Shown here: positions 1-11,111 of the stretch, in pieces | How the letters are laid out: the number at the start of each line of letters is the position of its first letter | Position numbering within the stretch: the first letter of the stretch is position 1 | DNA from: Pelodera strongyloides | Lineage: Eukaryota > Nematoda > Chromadorea > Rhabditida > Rhabditidae | Reading direction: 5' to 3' | Length of the DNA stretch: 64,000 nt | Assembly: GCA_036852015.1 (NCBI GenBank) | Contig: JAANDG010000358.1 | Span: 1 to 64,000, forward strand | Position numbers and translations under genes: made by a program | Notes under the pieces: model-generated | What the model was told of the DNA's origin: nothing | What the model saw: only the letters and a program-made list of their open reading frames with translations | The model's database searches: none

Positions 1-438
1 TTCTATCCGATGTACGTGGTTTATTCTCTTTCTTTAAGTCTCATACATACCGTATGCCGTATCACGGGCATCTACCTTGAGCAATCAAGTGCTGCTTCTT
101 GGCGCACGTGCTAAAGTTGTCGTCATAACTAAGATATTGCATCTATTCTCGGAGCTACACAATGTGCAATTTTTTTTCTGAATTCCGTTGTTTAGCGCAG
201 GGTTTTTTTCTTTTAGTCTAGAAGCGCAATGTTTCACAGCAATTATGTTATGTATGATGCCATTCAGCGCTCAAAATTGATCTGGTCGTTTAGTACCGTC
301 TATTGGAAAGCGAACCTGTTTGTGGAATGTCTGGTCTTTCTCTTCTTAGGGACCGAATGAAAGGAGATTATGACCCCGACGAAGTCGCATAAGGTACGTT
401 TTTGGATTTAAGGGTTTGAAAGAGTAGTTAGTAGTTAC

Positions 439-580
439 CGCGGTGTGCAATATCATGTCGGAGAATTGCATAATGAGTTGTGTCGTCTGATTGTTATTAA
501 CAACTGTGACGTTTATATAGGAAATGTTTTCATCCCCAATCCCATTGATTGTGTGGGTAACATTGGGCTTGGGCATATCT
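439..580 (-). CDS. Candidate exon with N-glycosylation sequons
   Basis: After a TAG acceptor there are 47 open codons ending at a GTAACT donor. The translation includes MPKPNVTHTINGIG, ENISYINVTV and NNNQTT, with four N-X-S/T sequons, as in an extracellular domain. No neighbouring exon could be joined with confidence and the window edge is close. Product unknown. Confidence 0.25.
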
Positions 581-589
581 CTACTATTA

Positions 590-1140
590 GGTAATATTGA
601 AGAATGCTACCCCACTGAAGTAAAGTATGATACCCAAATTTGAAATACACTACCCCCCTTGTATGTTTAGTATTTTGTAGGGTGAAACCGACTAGCCCAC
701 CATTGAAGACTCTTTTGACATTTTACTACCCCACACAATGGGGTATAGTGTTCTTGGAGGTAGTATTCTTCCCTAAAAGGGTGGTATGTGGTAATTCAAA
801 CGGTGGGTAGTGCTCTTCAAACCCTAGGTAATCTTGAATATACCCCATACATTAAAAAAATACTACCCCTTTTTACAAAATGTTACCCACACCCACTTTT
901 ACGACCTGTTGCGAAAAATTACAAAACATTACCCCCACGAATATCACTACCCCCCACTAATTGAATATGACTACCCCACCATTGAATATCACTACTCCAC
1001 TAGAAGGGGGTAGTATTTTGTAGACATGGGGTAGTATTTCGTAAAAAGGGGTTAGCATTCTGTTTGGTGTAGTAAGTTTCAAAAAGGGAAAAGGGCTAGC
1101 ATTCTTGAATCCAGGGGTAGTATCTTTCAATTCTACCCTA
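590..1140. repeat. Degenerate array of GGGGTAGTATT / AATACTACCCC motifs
   Basis: Short blocks such as GGGGTAGTATTTTGTAGAC and ACTACCCCACCATTGAATAT recur many times, in both orientations, separated by 15-30 bases. It looks like a decayed satellite or nested inverted copies. No ORF or gene is seen in it. Confidence 0.6.
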
Positions 1141-1224
1141 CTCTCGTGTTTTACATTTTGAAAGAATCGTTTTTTTTTTTTTTTTTGAAAATAGTCTGGA
1201 CAAAAATCGGGGGTTTTATTTTCC

Positions 1225-1745
1225 TGTGTAGCGATCTAATGTTGTATCCGATGCGAAAATCCACCTAAATCAATGTGTGCCAAGTTCCACTGGTTATGTA
1301 GGAATTCGTGATGTTTCACAACATTTATATACGATCAATACCAGTTTACATGTGATGTATGGTGGTTTTTACCGCATTTGGGAACTAAACGTGAATATTT
1401 AATGTGAGACATTTAACATTATAAAATGTTCCTCTACTGTGAAATATCTTGATGTGTGCGTGTCGTGCATAAGGTTACATTTTATCATGTGTGCGTTTCT
1501 AAATTTGACCGTTTGTCTATTCGCAATCTAGTATAGTAGCTATATGATTCCAGCACGATATCCCTAAAAGTGTGCTGAACCAGCGGAACGAACCGGGAAA
1601 CCACCATAGCAATCACATGTAAACTGATATTGGTCGTATATAAATGTAGTGAAACATCAGGAATTCCTATATAACCAATGAATCTTGGTGCCCAATTCAT
1701 TTAGGTGGATTTTCGCATCGGGTACAACATTAGAGCTAATACACA
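1225..1745. mobile_element. Foldback element (inverted repeat of about 140 bases)
   Basis: The left arm 1226-1365 is the imperfect reverse complement of 1608-1740. Both contain, in opposite directions, the landmarks TTGTATCCGATGCGAAAATCC, GGAATTC near GATGTTTCA, and ATATACGA-CAATA-CAG-TTACATGTGAT. A partial third copy (ATGATGTTTCATAGCATTTATATG) lies at about 2246. No transposase is present, so it is a non-autonomous element. Confidence 0.65.
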
Positions 1746-2990
1746 AGTGTACGGTAGACGACTCATTACTGTATGTGTTGAACGTTCCTTTTCCAGGCAG
1801 AACTGTCCCTCTCGACTACTCTTTTCTGTGAGATCGGTCCGTTTCCAGGGAATGGACTGCAGCTCCTACAGTCTACGTTGTTTAGTTATGCTTGTCTTTT
1901 TTACTTTGAATGCAACATGAAACCAATGGTGGCGCGGCAAAGAATATTAGGTTCTTCTACATCTCTCCGGGCACCTCGCGCCGTGTTCGCCAGACGCTCG
2001 CCTGCTTTGAGCGTACCCTTGCGCGAAAACTTGATTAAAATATTGCTCGTGCTTCGTCTTTGTTTGTCACGTGCAATCTTGTGCAATCAATTACTAACGT
2101 TGCGCTTATGATAAAGAAGTGATACATTGGGTTCAACAGTAACTATCATTCCTATTGGACTGATTGTTACCTACACAACGTCAGTATTGTACCAAATAGA
2201 TTTCCACAAATGTGTTGTTTATCCAAAATTTGTCTTTCAAAATAATGATGTTTCATAGCATTTATATGTGACCAAGATCTTTTTCAAGTCATTGCATAGC
2301 GACTTAAACCAAAACAAACAATTTTAGTCGCGTAAATTCGCTGGGAAACGGGCGTTTACTATGGGATGGTCTACCGCATTCTTCTCGTCTCACTTACCTG
2401 AAGAAAAAGGAGCCGATGACGACTTTTGCGGCCTTATTCAATATGCCCGAACCTAAGAAAATTGGTTAGTTTCAATTCTTGTTTTGCTTTCCTTCACTCT
2501 GATATTGTGCTGACGCTTGAAACGTTGTACAGCTCTTTCCAGTATGCCCAATAGCCTAATCATAAACACGGTAGTTTATTAATTAAAAAAATTCACGCAC
2601 ATGGCATGTAGCAATGTAGTGTAGAAATGCAATGTGTGTGAATATCTTTTTGTAGTTGAATCGTTGAATGTGGATATGAACCTTATAATGGCTTTCGTGA
2701 CACACGTAAGCAATGAACATGTGTAAGGCAGTGGCTAGCTAACGTACGTTATTAAGTTCACCTGTTCACCTAAATTTGAACTGAGTGAGAATGCTGAACT
2801 GTTTACTTTCGCGCGTACAACAGTACAACTGTTCACTGCGTTTAATAGGGCAGAGTAAGCTAAGAAAAAAAGCACGTTAGCTGCATATGACAATGTTACC
2901 GGGGTAGCCGAGGGTAATTAGTGGTGAAGGTTTTGAATGTGAAAGTCAAATTAGTTCCGTATTTAACTTTAACTTTTCTTACTTTTCTAG

Positions 2991-3748
2991 GAAACTTCAA
3001 TTGTAAATGGGCGCTATCCTGCCACGATTCGTCTTGATTGCACTCGCACTGTTTGCGGTCTGCATAAGATGGATGGTTATCCTTCGTTCCGAAGGCCAGA
3101 TTCTGTGAAAATGTTCGTTTTAAATCTTCCTTTTTAATTATATTATTTTCCATTGTATTTCGTTGTGATGAAAGGCGCTCACGTATAGAAGAGATTGTCC
3201 CCATAAGTCCACTCATAAGCACGGTAAAGAGTGTTAGTTTAAAAGTTGCGCACAAAGTTAGCATAAGGTATAGCAATGTCAGGGTTTGTTTGTGGATGTA
3301 TGTGGCCATGTTCTATCTTCACGAAGCTTATCATCGTTGTTAGATATGTGATGTGCAATTGTAGTGTAATCAGTGCCTAGCTGGCAATTTATTTATTGTC
3401 TGAAAATATGCCAGATTGAACGTACCTTGGACTGATTGTGAGCTCTTTCGCGTGTATAATTGGGTTCGCTGTGTTTAAGTTAAAAGACTGCAAGAAAGTT
3501 AGACGGTGATAAAACGCTACATTTTGTGTATGAAAGTAATTCGTTCTTTAACTGTAACTGTTCGTTCCAGGATGAACGAGCTTTGGCTATATGATAACAT
3601 CAAAGCAAAGTAACATTTATTATTTTTACTTTTTAGTGCTGCAGTTCTGCTGTCGGAGAATGGAATGAAGCAGCCGACGAAACCACGTTCACAAGTTCAA
3701 ACTCCTCATGTGCGCAACAGTACCTTGTGCTGCGTTCTACTTGTGAAG
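2991..3748 (+). CDS. Candidate two-exon fragment of a Cys-rich extracellular-type protein
   Basis: Exon 2991-3104 follows a strong acceptor (ACTTTTCTAG) and is open for 38 codons (ETSIVNGRYPATIRLDC, then TVCGLHKMDGY). Exon 3637-3748 follows ACTTTTTAG, starts in the matching phase and is open for 37 codons with CCSS, SSCAQQY and STCEG, ending at a GTGCGT donor. Six cysteines in 75 residues suggest disulphide bonds outside the cell. The donor of the first exon (GTGAAA) is weak. A 137-codon ORF on the other strand (3309-2896) overlaps it and is the alternative. The following DNA is a foldback element, so the gene may be truncated. Family not recognised. Confidence 0.35.
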
Positions 3749-3765
3749 GTGCGTTACAGCCTTTA

Positions 3766-4226
3766 TGTTTAAAGGAGGAGGCTCACGAGATCTAAGTGTA
3801 CGATTTCTTTCTTCTTATTGACAGATGATGGTATTTGCTTCCAAGAAACATGCCTTATGAAGCAAAAGCTTTTAATTAGAAGGAATAAATCAATATAATG
3901 TTTAGAAGTCTATCAAAATTCATAACCGTAGTCTTTGTGCCCCGAGGGCATCTGGCTCTTATTGTATGTCTCCCGCGGGTGCCTAGCTCTATTCGCACCC
4001 TTATTTTCTTATTTTGAGTCCACCAGATACGTTCGGGACACACACAATTACAAAGCCTATGGTAAAGAATTTTGATGGAATTCTAAACATTATATTGATT
4101 TATTCCTCCTAATTAAAAGCTTTTGCTTCATAAGGCATGTTTATTGGAAGCAAATACCATAATCTATCGATAGGAAGGAAGCAATCGTACACTTAGATCT
4201 CGTGAGCCTCCTCCTTTAAGAGTAAA
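3766..4226. mobile_element. Foldback element with arms of about 175 bases
   Basis: AAAGGAGGAGGCTCACGAGA at 3770 returns as its complement at about 4200-4219. The matching continues inward through AAGTGTACGAT, TGGTATTTGC and CATGCCTTATGAAGCAAAAG to GTTTAGAA near 3900 / 4090. The loop is about 100 bases. It starts 18 bases after the candidate Cys-rich exon. Confidence 0.75.
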
Positions 4227-4839
4227 ATGTTACTCGAAATTGCATTTTTACGAAGTAGGATGGGAAAATGTGCACTGAATAACTCGCAGTTGACTCCCTT
4301 AGATAGCCCCATAGAACTACTGTAGGCACACACAATTTACACCTTTCCTTATACTAGTTCGAACTCAAACGCAGTTTCGTTAATTGTGAATGCTAGTAAG
4401 CGGACCCAATCCCTTGCCCCTTGGTGGCCAAATTCTGTGTGACTGCGGTATCCAGAAGGATTTTACGCGTTATGGAATTCTGTTTTCTTACAAGTATTCG
4501 CGAAATTGTCCTCCTACTGCACACAGTTACACTGTATTGTATTACGCGCCACTCGCCAGTCCCCGTCAAGCAACCAGTAACATATTTTTATTTTGTTAAG
4601 AGGTGCCCTTAAGTTTAAGAAGCTGTTTTGTCAGCTGCGCGTAATACAGTAATTCTGCAACTTTTTGGCATCGAAACTGCATTCCAAATTCAATCAATGG
4701 TACTTTGGTGTTATGTCACTGTCATAGGATTCTAATCTAAATCTAGAAGATGAAAATCATGAAATATGTTTCAGGAACCATGCGCATGCCGAAACGACTA
4801 CGTGACCTTGGCCACTCTACCACTTCAACACACAAGGAG

Positions 4840-6420
4840 GAAGCTGCCGTCAACTAAGCATTGTCTTTTTCGCCGTTTTGTGATTTGTGTATTTTCTCAT
4901 AGCCACTCCCCAAAAATATGTGGGGAATGGGAGTGGCTGGGGTTTCGTTGTGGTTTTGTGGGTGCCGCCACCTGTGCCCTGTGCTTGGGAATTGGGTTGT
5001 GTTTGCCTGATGATGCGAGGGAGTATAATGATGTGGTGGATATGGTATGGGGAGAATTAAAAGTCCGCTCACAGCCGCGGTGTCAAATTAAAAAAAAATG
5101 GACAAACAAGGTTGAAACCTGCGCCCGTGGCAAAATTATATAAATTAAAAAAAAGGCTGTGTGGTCGACCGCATCCCTAAAATAAAACGGCGGACGCGCC
5201 TAATAAAAAAGTGTAAAGGGGGCGGGCTCAGAGGTTAAAATACAAAATCAGCTGTTGCCGGTAAATCGATTCAAAATTTGTCGCTTGCAAACGACAGGCC
5301 CTATTCGCCATTTGGGCGCACGCCACATGAAAGTCCTCTTCAGTTCGGTTGCGGTGGCTACCGGATGAGAGAGTGGGGAGATTTATGTGAACATATTTGT
5401 GGGAAATGCAAAGTCGAAGGGAGTATGATTCACGAGCAGCGCACTAGGTGAAAGTTAACCTGTGTTAAAAGTCCGCTTAGGACAGTCAGCGTTACGCAAA
5501 AATGGTATGGATGGGGTAAATAAAATAACCATCAAATTGATTAGGTGCTGTGGTGTGCGCATGCTTGGCGAATAGAAAGTGGCTGTCAAAAGGCGGCGGC
5601 CTACTGCATAAAAACTAAATGCCTCTTGGAAGGGCGCAGGGCTCGCACTAAATAAAAAAAGAGGTCGAGTCGGTTTTAAAATGTTAGTTTATTTTGCTAA
5701 TGAAAAGTTGTGGGCGGCTGCCTGGTGGTTTGTTCGGCGGTCGGTGAATAAAATAAGGTCTAAAAATGAGCTGCCGTCTAACTAAACATTTGATGATGTC
5801 CGTTTGTGATTGGTGTATTTTCTTTCTCATAGCTACTCCCCAAAAATATGTGGGAAAGGGGAGTGACTGGTTTTTCGTTGTGGTTTTGTGGGTGCTGCTC
5901 TGTGCTTGGGAATTGGGTTGGGGTTGTGTTTGGCCTGATGATGAAAGGGAGTGTAATCATACTGGGGAGAAATAAACAGGTTAAAATCCGCTCACAACGG
6001 TCTGCGGTGTCAAATTAAAAAAATGTACAAACAAGGTTGCAGCCTGCGCCCGTGGCAAACTTGTAAAAACAGAACATCCGTGTGGTCGACCGCATCCCTA
6101 AAATAAAACGGCGGACGCGCCTAATAAAAAAGTTTAATGGGCCTGGTGGCGGTTCACTTTATGCCGCGCCCATGATATCAAAGTTCAAAATCAACTGTTT
6201 CCGTTAAATACTGACTGAAATTTGCAGGCAAATGCTGACTCACTCGCAAACGAAACGCAGGTCATTCGCCATTGCGCGCGCAGCTCTGTTCGGTTACGGT
6301 CAGCGATATACAAAAATGGTATGGGGCACGGTAAATAAAGAAACCCGTGAAAATACTGTGATTCGGTACTGTGGTGTGCGCATGCTTGTCGAATAGAAAG
6401 CCTGCGTGACTGTCATATAT
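4840..6420. repeat. Direct tandem duplication, unit about 0.92 kb
   Basis: The block with ACTCCCCAAAAATATGTGGG (4906, repeated at 5838) and the block GTGGTCGACCGCATCCCTAA (5161, repeated at 6081) are spaced by the same 0.92-0.93 kb, as is GCGGACGCGCCTAATAAAAAA (5191 / 6109). The second copy is shorter at its end. An inner palindrome (CCACTCCC...GGGAGTGG) lies in each copy. I see no gene here. Confidence 0.75.
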
Positions 6421-6582
6421 GGACAAAACTACCTGGTCATCGCAATTTAAAAACGGTCACCGGAGTCTGGTTTCGGATGTATCAGAAAATTTGTGAAAAG
6501 GTGCGTGGCGTTCTTTATGCAGTTTCAGCGGCAAAGCGTGTGCTCGTATGGTATGGGTTCCCAGCAGTTCCCGGCCACAAAT

Positions 6583-6877
6583 AATGGGGTCTCGATGTAT
6601 GGCAAAAATTGCCGGATTTTGCTTCCAAGTATGGCTTTCATTACCGTAGATTGGCACTACACGAGAACAACTACTGACCGCCAAAAAACGGTCCCGCGGC
6701 GTTCGCCACAGGACTATTTTTTTGGGAGCATGCATAAACTGTGCATTTTCGCCTCCTCTAGTATTATCAATGGTGCATTTTCTAACTTTCAAAGGTGTAT
6801 GCAAAATCGTACACGAGATGCAATTTGATACTTGGAAGCAAAATGCGCTGTTTTTGCCATACATCGAGACCCCATAA
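6583..6877. mobile_element. Foldback element with arms of about 54 bases
   Basis: ATGGGGTCTCGATGTATGGC at 6587 returns as the complement at about 6854-6873. Matching continues inward through AAAAATTGCC / GCTGTTTTTG and TTTTGCTTCCAAGTAT / ATACTTGGAAGCAAAA. No ORF of note. Confidence 0.7.
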
Positions 6878-6879
6878 GC

Positions 6880-7980
6880 GTACTAAACTTGTGGTGTGCT
6901 TACTGTAAGGGCAGTAGCGAGTGAGTGAACATATTGCAATAAAATGAATGATTTATTACTGACAGACAAAAATCGAAGGTTTGGTGTACAAATAGAACGT
7001 TTCTCGCAGCGCAAAGGTAAGCGTATGACGTCGCTTCCCGACTATCAAAAATACTTGCGCACTTGTCCATAGTCTCGCGAGCTATGCCTCCGTGCGCAGC
7101 GTATTTTCCTCGCCAAACCCCATTTATGTGGGCCGTTTTCGCACGAAGAACCGGTGATAACGACTACTTGGCGCACAATCAACCACCAACCACGCACCAA
7201 CGATAGTAGTTGTTGAAAGTCACTCATAGCACCTTGATTAACTGTTTTGGTTATTTACTCTATTGTTCACACGTATCATCAATAAAAAACCTGCTTGTTT
7301 TGCGCAGTTTATGCGCCAGGTTTTTATGTACCTTGAAGCAACTTTAGTGTCGTATGTTGAAATGTTGTTGTGTGCACCCTACGTTCTTTAACCACGCTCG
7401 AGTTACCAGAAACGAGAGAGTATCGAACTTTGAGCGCACCGCCTTTGAGTCCCCGAAGACAACCTGCTTTGCTCGTGCTTCGCAACCGGTATTTTCAATT
7501 TCACGCATCTGGTTTACGCACATATTTTTCATGATACATAACACACGATCACACAGTTTGAGCCCATGCCCATGCGCTCAAATCAGAACTTAAAGTTTAG
7601 TTTATACCTCCGTATTTTTTTTATAATTTAAACCTTTTTCCCATGCACCGAACGTACGGGTGCTTCAGCTTCACGCGCTGAGCAATATTTCACCTTTTAG
7701 TGCACGCACTATGCTTTTCTAACCACATTTATGAGCGGCGTCAGGTACATGCACACTTTTAATACACATATTTAAAATCTAACGCGTCCAACGCGCTCGC
7801 CAGCGGTTGAGATTTTAATTTCGTTTTATTACCGTTGTTGCCATACAGTCATATAGTCATAAGAGTCGTACAAGGCCAGGCCATACAGTCTATTCGACGC
7901 CCAAGCCTTCAACTTTTTTATTGGGCCCGCCCAATTCTACTCATGCGCAACATCGTTTTTATTTTATTTTGCCGATACCG

Positions 7981-8035
<55 letters not shown>

Positions 8036-9450
8036 CCCGCTACATATTTTAATTTATGTACACTTGCCCGCATCCAGATTTGTGTAACCCTTTTATCACG
8101 GCACTTTTCTCAACCACATTCCCGCAAACAATAACCGTTTGGGCGATACTATCCCTATAAAAGTACATCCCTTTTTACAGTTTACCATAGTCCAAACTCG
8201 GACCACACGTCCTGGTGGCAAGCGCAGCAGTAGCCGCGCGACCACATCCCTTTAAATAGTTTAGGCGAGCCCAACGCCCTCATGGCTCATGGCACTGTTT
8301 TTATACCTGGATTTTATATAGGCACGATCTTCTGCCAAAATACTACGCCCGAATTTTATTTTAAGTTTGGCTTTTATTTCGTCCGCGCATGGCACTGTAC
8401 CCCTATCAAGTGCCATGCTCGCGACCATATCCCCATTTACACTTGCGAGCGCTCTACGCGGCTGCTAGAGCGCATACACACTGAAGCGCAGTCACCACAC
8501 AGGAAAAGACTTTCCTACCAGAGAGAGGAGTCTCCTGAGGTGCGCACACGGAAGCAATCCCAGTAAGCACACCTGCCGCGCTTCACCTAAAGTGCGCTGC
8601 GGGTGGGCATACTGAACTTTCCTGCGCATCCCTAGACCCACGCACACTCTTTCTAGGGGTGCTCTACGTCGTTGGGACGTTTTTTATGGTGACTGCGCAA
8701 TTTAATCGGAATGTGCGCGGCCGCGCCCGTCGAAATATTTAATGCGCGCGGCCGCATCCGTATAATTTAGGGCCCAAGATAATTTTTTATGTCAACATTT
8801 TGCAATGACCCCTTTCAAAATTTAATTTTCGTGCACCCTTTTAAGTCGTAAATTTATATTTAGGCGCCCAGCAGGTTGCCGCTGCTGTGAATTTTAATTT
8901 TTCAATATATATTTTAACGTCGACTTTTAATGTCGACCGCGCACGGCACTAGCGGTAGCGCTTCCTGGGCGAATTGCGCTCGCAGTGCGCCATGCGCGCG
9001 ACCATGCCCCTTTCAAAGTTTAAAATTCTGGGTTTTCGTATTCATATCTCATTGTTTTCCCCACAGGGCAACTCTGATAATACCCCAAACGACACGCGGT
9101 GTTTGCCCTGATAACTCCCTCAACTCGACACAACAGTCAACACCGTTTCCCCGTACCATAAATACATAAATACAAACAACAAAACATCGCCAACAACTCC
9201 CCTCCCCCTGTACCCAATTATGGGGGAGTTGTGGCGCGACAAAACAATAAATCGAGCAAAAATAAAAGTGCTTAGATAGACGGTAGACGGACGAATGATG
9301 GTTCGACTCCACTGCGTTGGAAGATTCCTCGAGTTGTGACTCCGGATCTGAAGCAATTAAATTTTAGTTATTTACAGTGTGAAGTTTCAATTGACACAAA
9401 ATGGTGTACTATAAAAGTGGGCCTCGGTGTTTACGTCTACATACAACTAT
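6880..9450. other. No supported gene; low-complexity AT with GC-rich islands
   Basis: This stretch holds a run of 52 T (7982-8033) and alternating AATTTTAATTT blocks with GCGC-rich islands (for example around 8710-8760, 8930-9000). A 60-codon - strand ORF at 7045-7227 has no splice or composition support. Phrases such as GACCACATCCC-TTTAAA-TAGTTTAGGCG around 8240 echo the CGACCGCATCCCTAAAATAA block of the 4.8-6.4 kb duplication, so part of it may be old copies of that repeat. Confidence 0.4.
7982..8033 (+). repeat. Homopolymer run of 52 T
   Basis: An uninterrupted T run, preceded by CCGATACCGC and followed by ATCCCGC. It could be the poly(A) end of a retroposed sequence read on the - strand, or a simple repeat; length may be an assembly artefact. 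Confidence 0.9.
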
Positions 9451-10093
9451 CACGCATAGAAGTGTTCAAAAACTAATGGAACACATATATGTTTTCCGAA
9501 GATAGAGCCAGTTGCGCCGCTCATCTCTGGCAATATGCCACAACTATGGCTCGCTTGGAAGTTTGTCGAAAGAAGGTGGAATACCGCGATGCACAAAAGT
9601 CCCGCCAGTTTGAATTCCACTAATTTCACACCTTCATGACACATGACACTAGATACAACTCCGGAGCCGTCGCACCGCACTGCGCACTAACTTTTTAAAC
9701 GGCGCGTGCGCCGCGTTGCAAACACAAATGAACTTACTGTAGTGACGAATGACGACGATTGCTCAGTAGAGCGATCCGAGCCGCATGCACATGCACTGAT
9801 TGAGTGTCCAAGATTATGGTAGCGGAACTAAAATGAGAGAATGTTATGTGGTTACTAGTGCAAAGAAACGTGTACGGTAAGAAGGGTATAAAATAAAGAT
9901 ATTCCACATTTAATCATATGATATTCTGTAAACGTAAACTACACAATGCAACATCCGTAACCAGAGGATTATCTACCAACAGTCATGTTACCTGAATTAT
10001 AAGGGGGAATCGAAGTTCAACAAGCAATTTCAAGGAGCAGTAAAAAAATAAGTGGAGAATTACAAGGAAACAACCTAATACTATAATTACCCT

Positions 10094-10174
10094 ACCTTCC
10101 ATATCACATGTGGCCTGAATTCCGTCGCAGCACCGAGTACAGTCGGAAACCAGAACACCAACAAATATTCCTGA
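10094..10174 (-). CDS. Candidate Cys-rich exon
   Basis: On the - strand a clean acceptor (TTGTTTCAG) is followed by 26 open codons in phase 1, ending in phase 1 at a GTAGGG donor. The translation has a hydrophobic start (IFVGVLVSDC) and then CTRCCDGIQATC, four cysteines within 13 residues. A second exon-like block at about 9823-9724 has an acceptor TTTTAG and donor GTAAGT but does not join it in frame. Phase and style resemble the candidate secreted gene at 11.9-22.4 kb. Product unknown. Confidence 0.28.
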
Positions 10175-11111
10175 AACAACCAAAATCAAAGTCTAAAATT
10201 TGGACAGGACACTTAGTACATCGATCATCAACATTCACATTTTAACTTTGGCTCCATTTTGAGCAAGCAAACGGTTTACGCTCCTATGTTTTTGATGTTC
10301 TTTGAGGAAGAAAACGGGCACAAAGGATTCGCTCCTACAGCGAATACACTTACACAGTATGATAGTTCGCGCAGGACCTTGTCGGGCCAGGGCGAGCGGC
10401 CAAGTAGCCACAACGTCGCCAGACTAGCGCACAACTTTTTAATGGCAAACGCAATAAGGATTTCGCGTGTAAATTAGAGATGAACCGTCTTCAACGTCAA
10501 ATCTATTTACGTACCCGCTGAAAAATGGTGCGAAAGAGTCTTCCGAAGAAATAGCGCCGCCCATCCTTTTCTTTGTTTTAGGCAGCTCCCGTGAATCAAG
10601 TTTCGTCATGTTGCCTTCCAGGACACATTGTGCGCGGAGATTTTAGCGAGTGTTGCCAAAGAAAGGGGCAACAGCATCTCTTCAAATTGAAAGATACACG
10701 CACGCGTTCACCCCAAAAAAAGTTACCTGGCTTGTCACTGATTCGGCACGGTCCAAGAGTTTGCCACACCCTTCTTTATGAAGCTTGCTTGTTTGGTGGC
10801 TTGGCGCATCTGAGCTTCTGATTCGTTCTACTTGACAGACGGAAACTTCTAAACAAAATACCGTGTTATAGAAAAGTATAGTACGTTAGTTTTTGTAGGC
10901 ATAGACACTGAGAATTTCGTTCACGCGCTAAGCAGAATACTTCCATACAACACTTGCCGTTTCCTCATTACCATTTCTACTCAATTGGAGAAGTACAATT
11001 ATTGGAATTATAACTATTAGAAGTGAATCTGTAAAAAGGTGAAGCAAACGATCACGATGATCTTGGTCAACCCGAGTTCATAAACGTTACACTTGCATTG
11101 AAAGGGTGTAG

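Noticed and set aside
2404..2458. Small - strand exon (SGILNKAAKVVIGS) with good splice sites
   Set aside because: Only 55 bases, no neighbouring exon joins it in frame, and the + strand is equally open.
7045..7227. 60-codon - strand ORF starting MSDFQQLLSL
   Set aside because: No splice, composition or family support; length is expected by chance.
8282..8566. 94-codon + strand frame in GC-rich DNA
   Set aside because: Lies in repeat-like, compositionally patchy sequence with no start context, splice site or domain.
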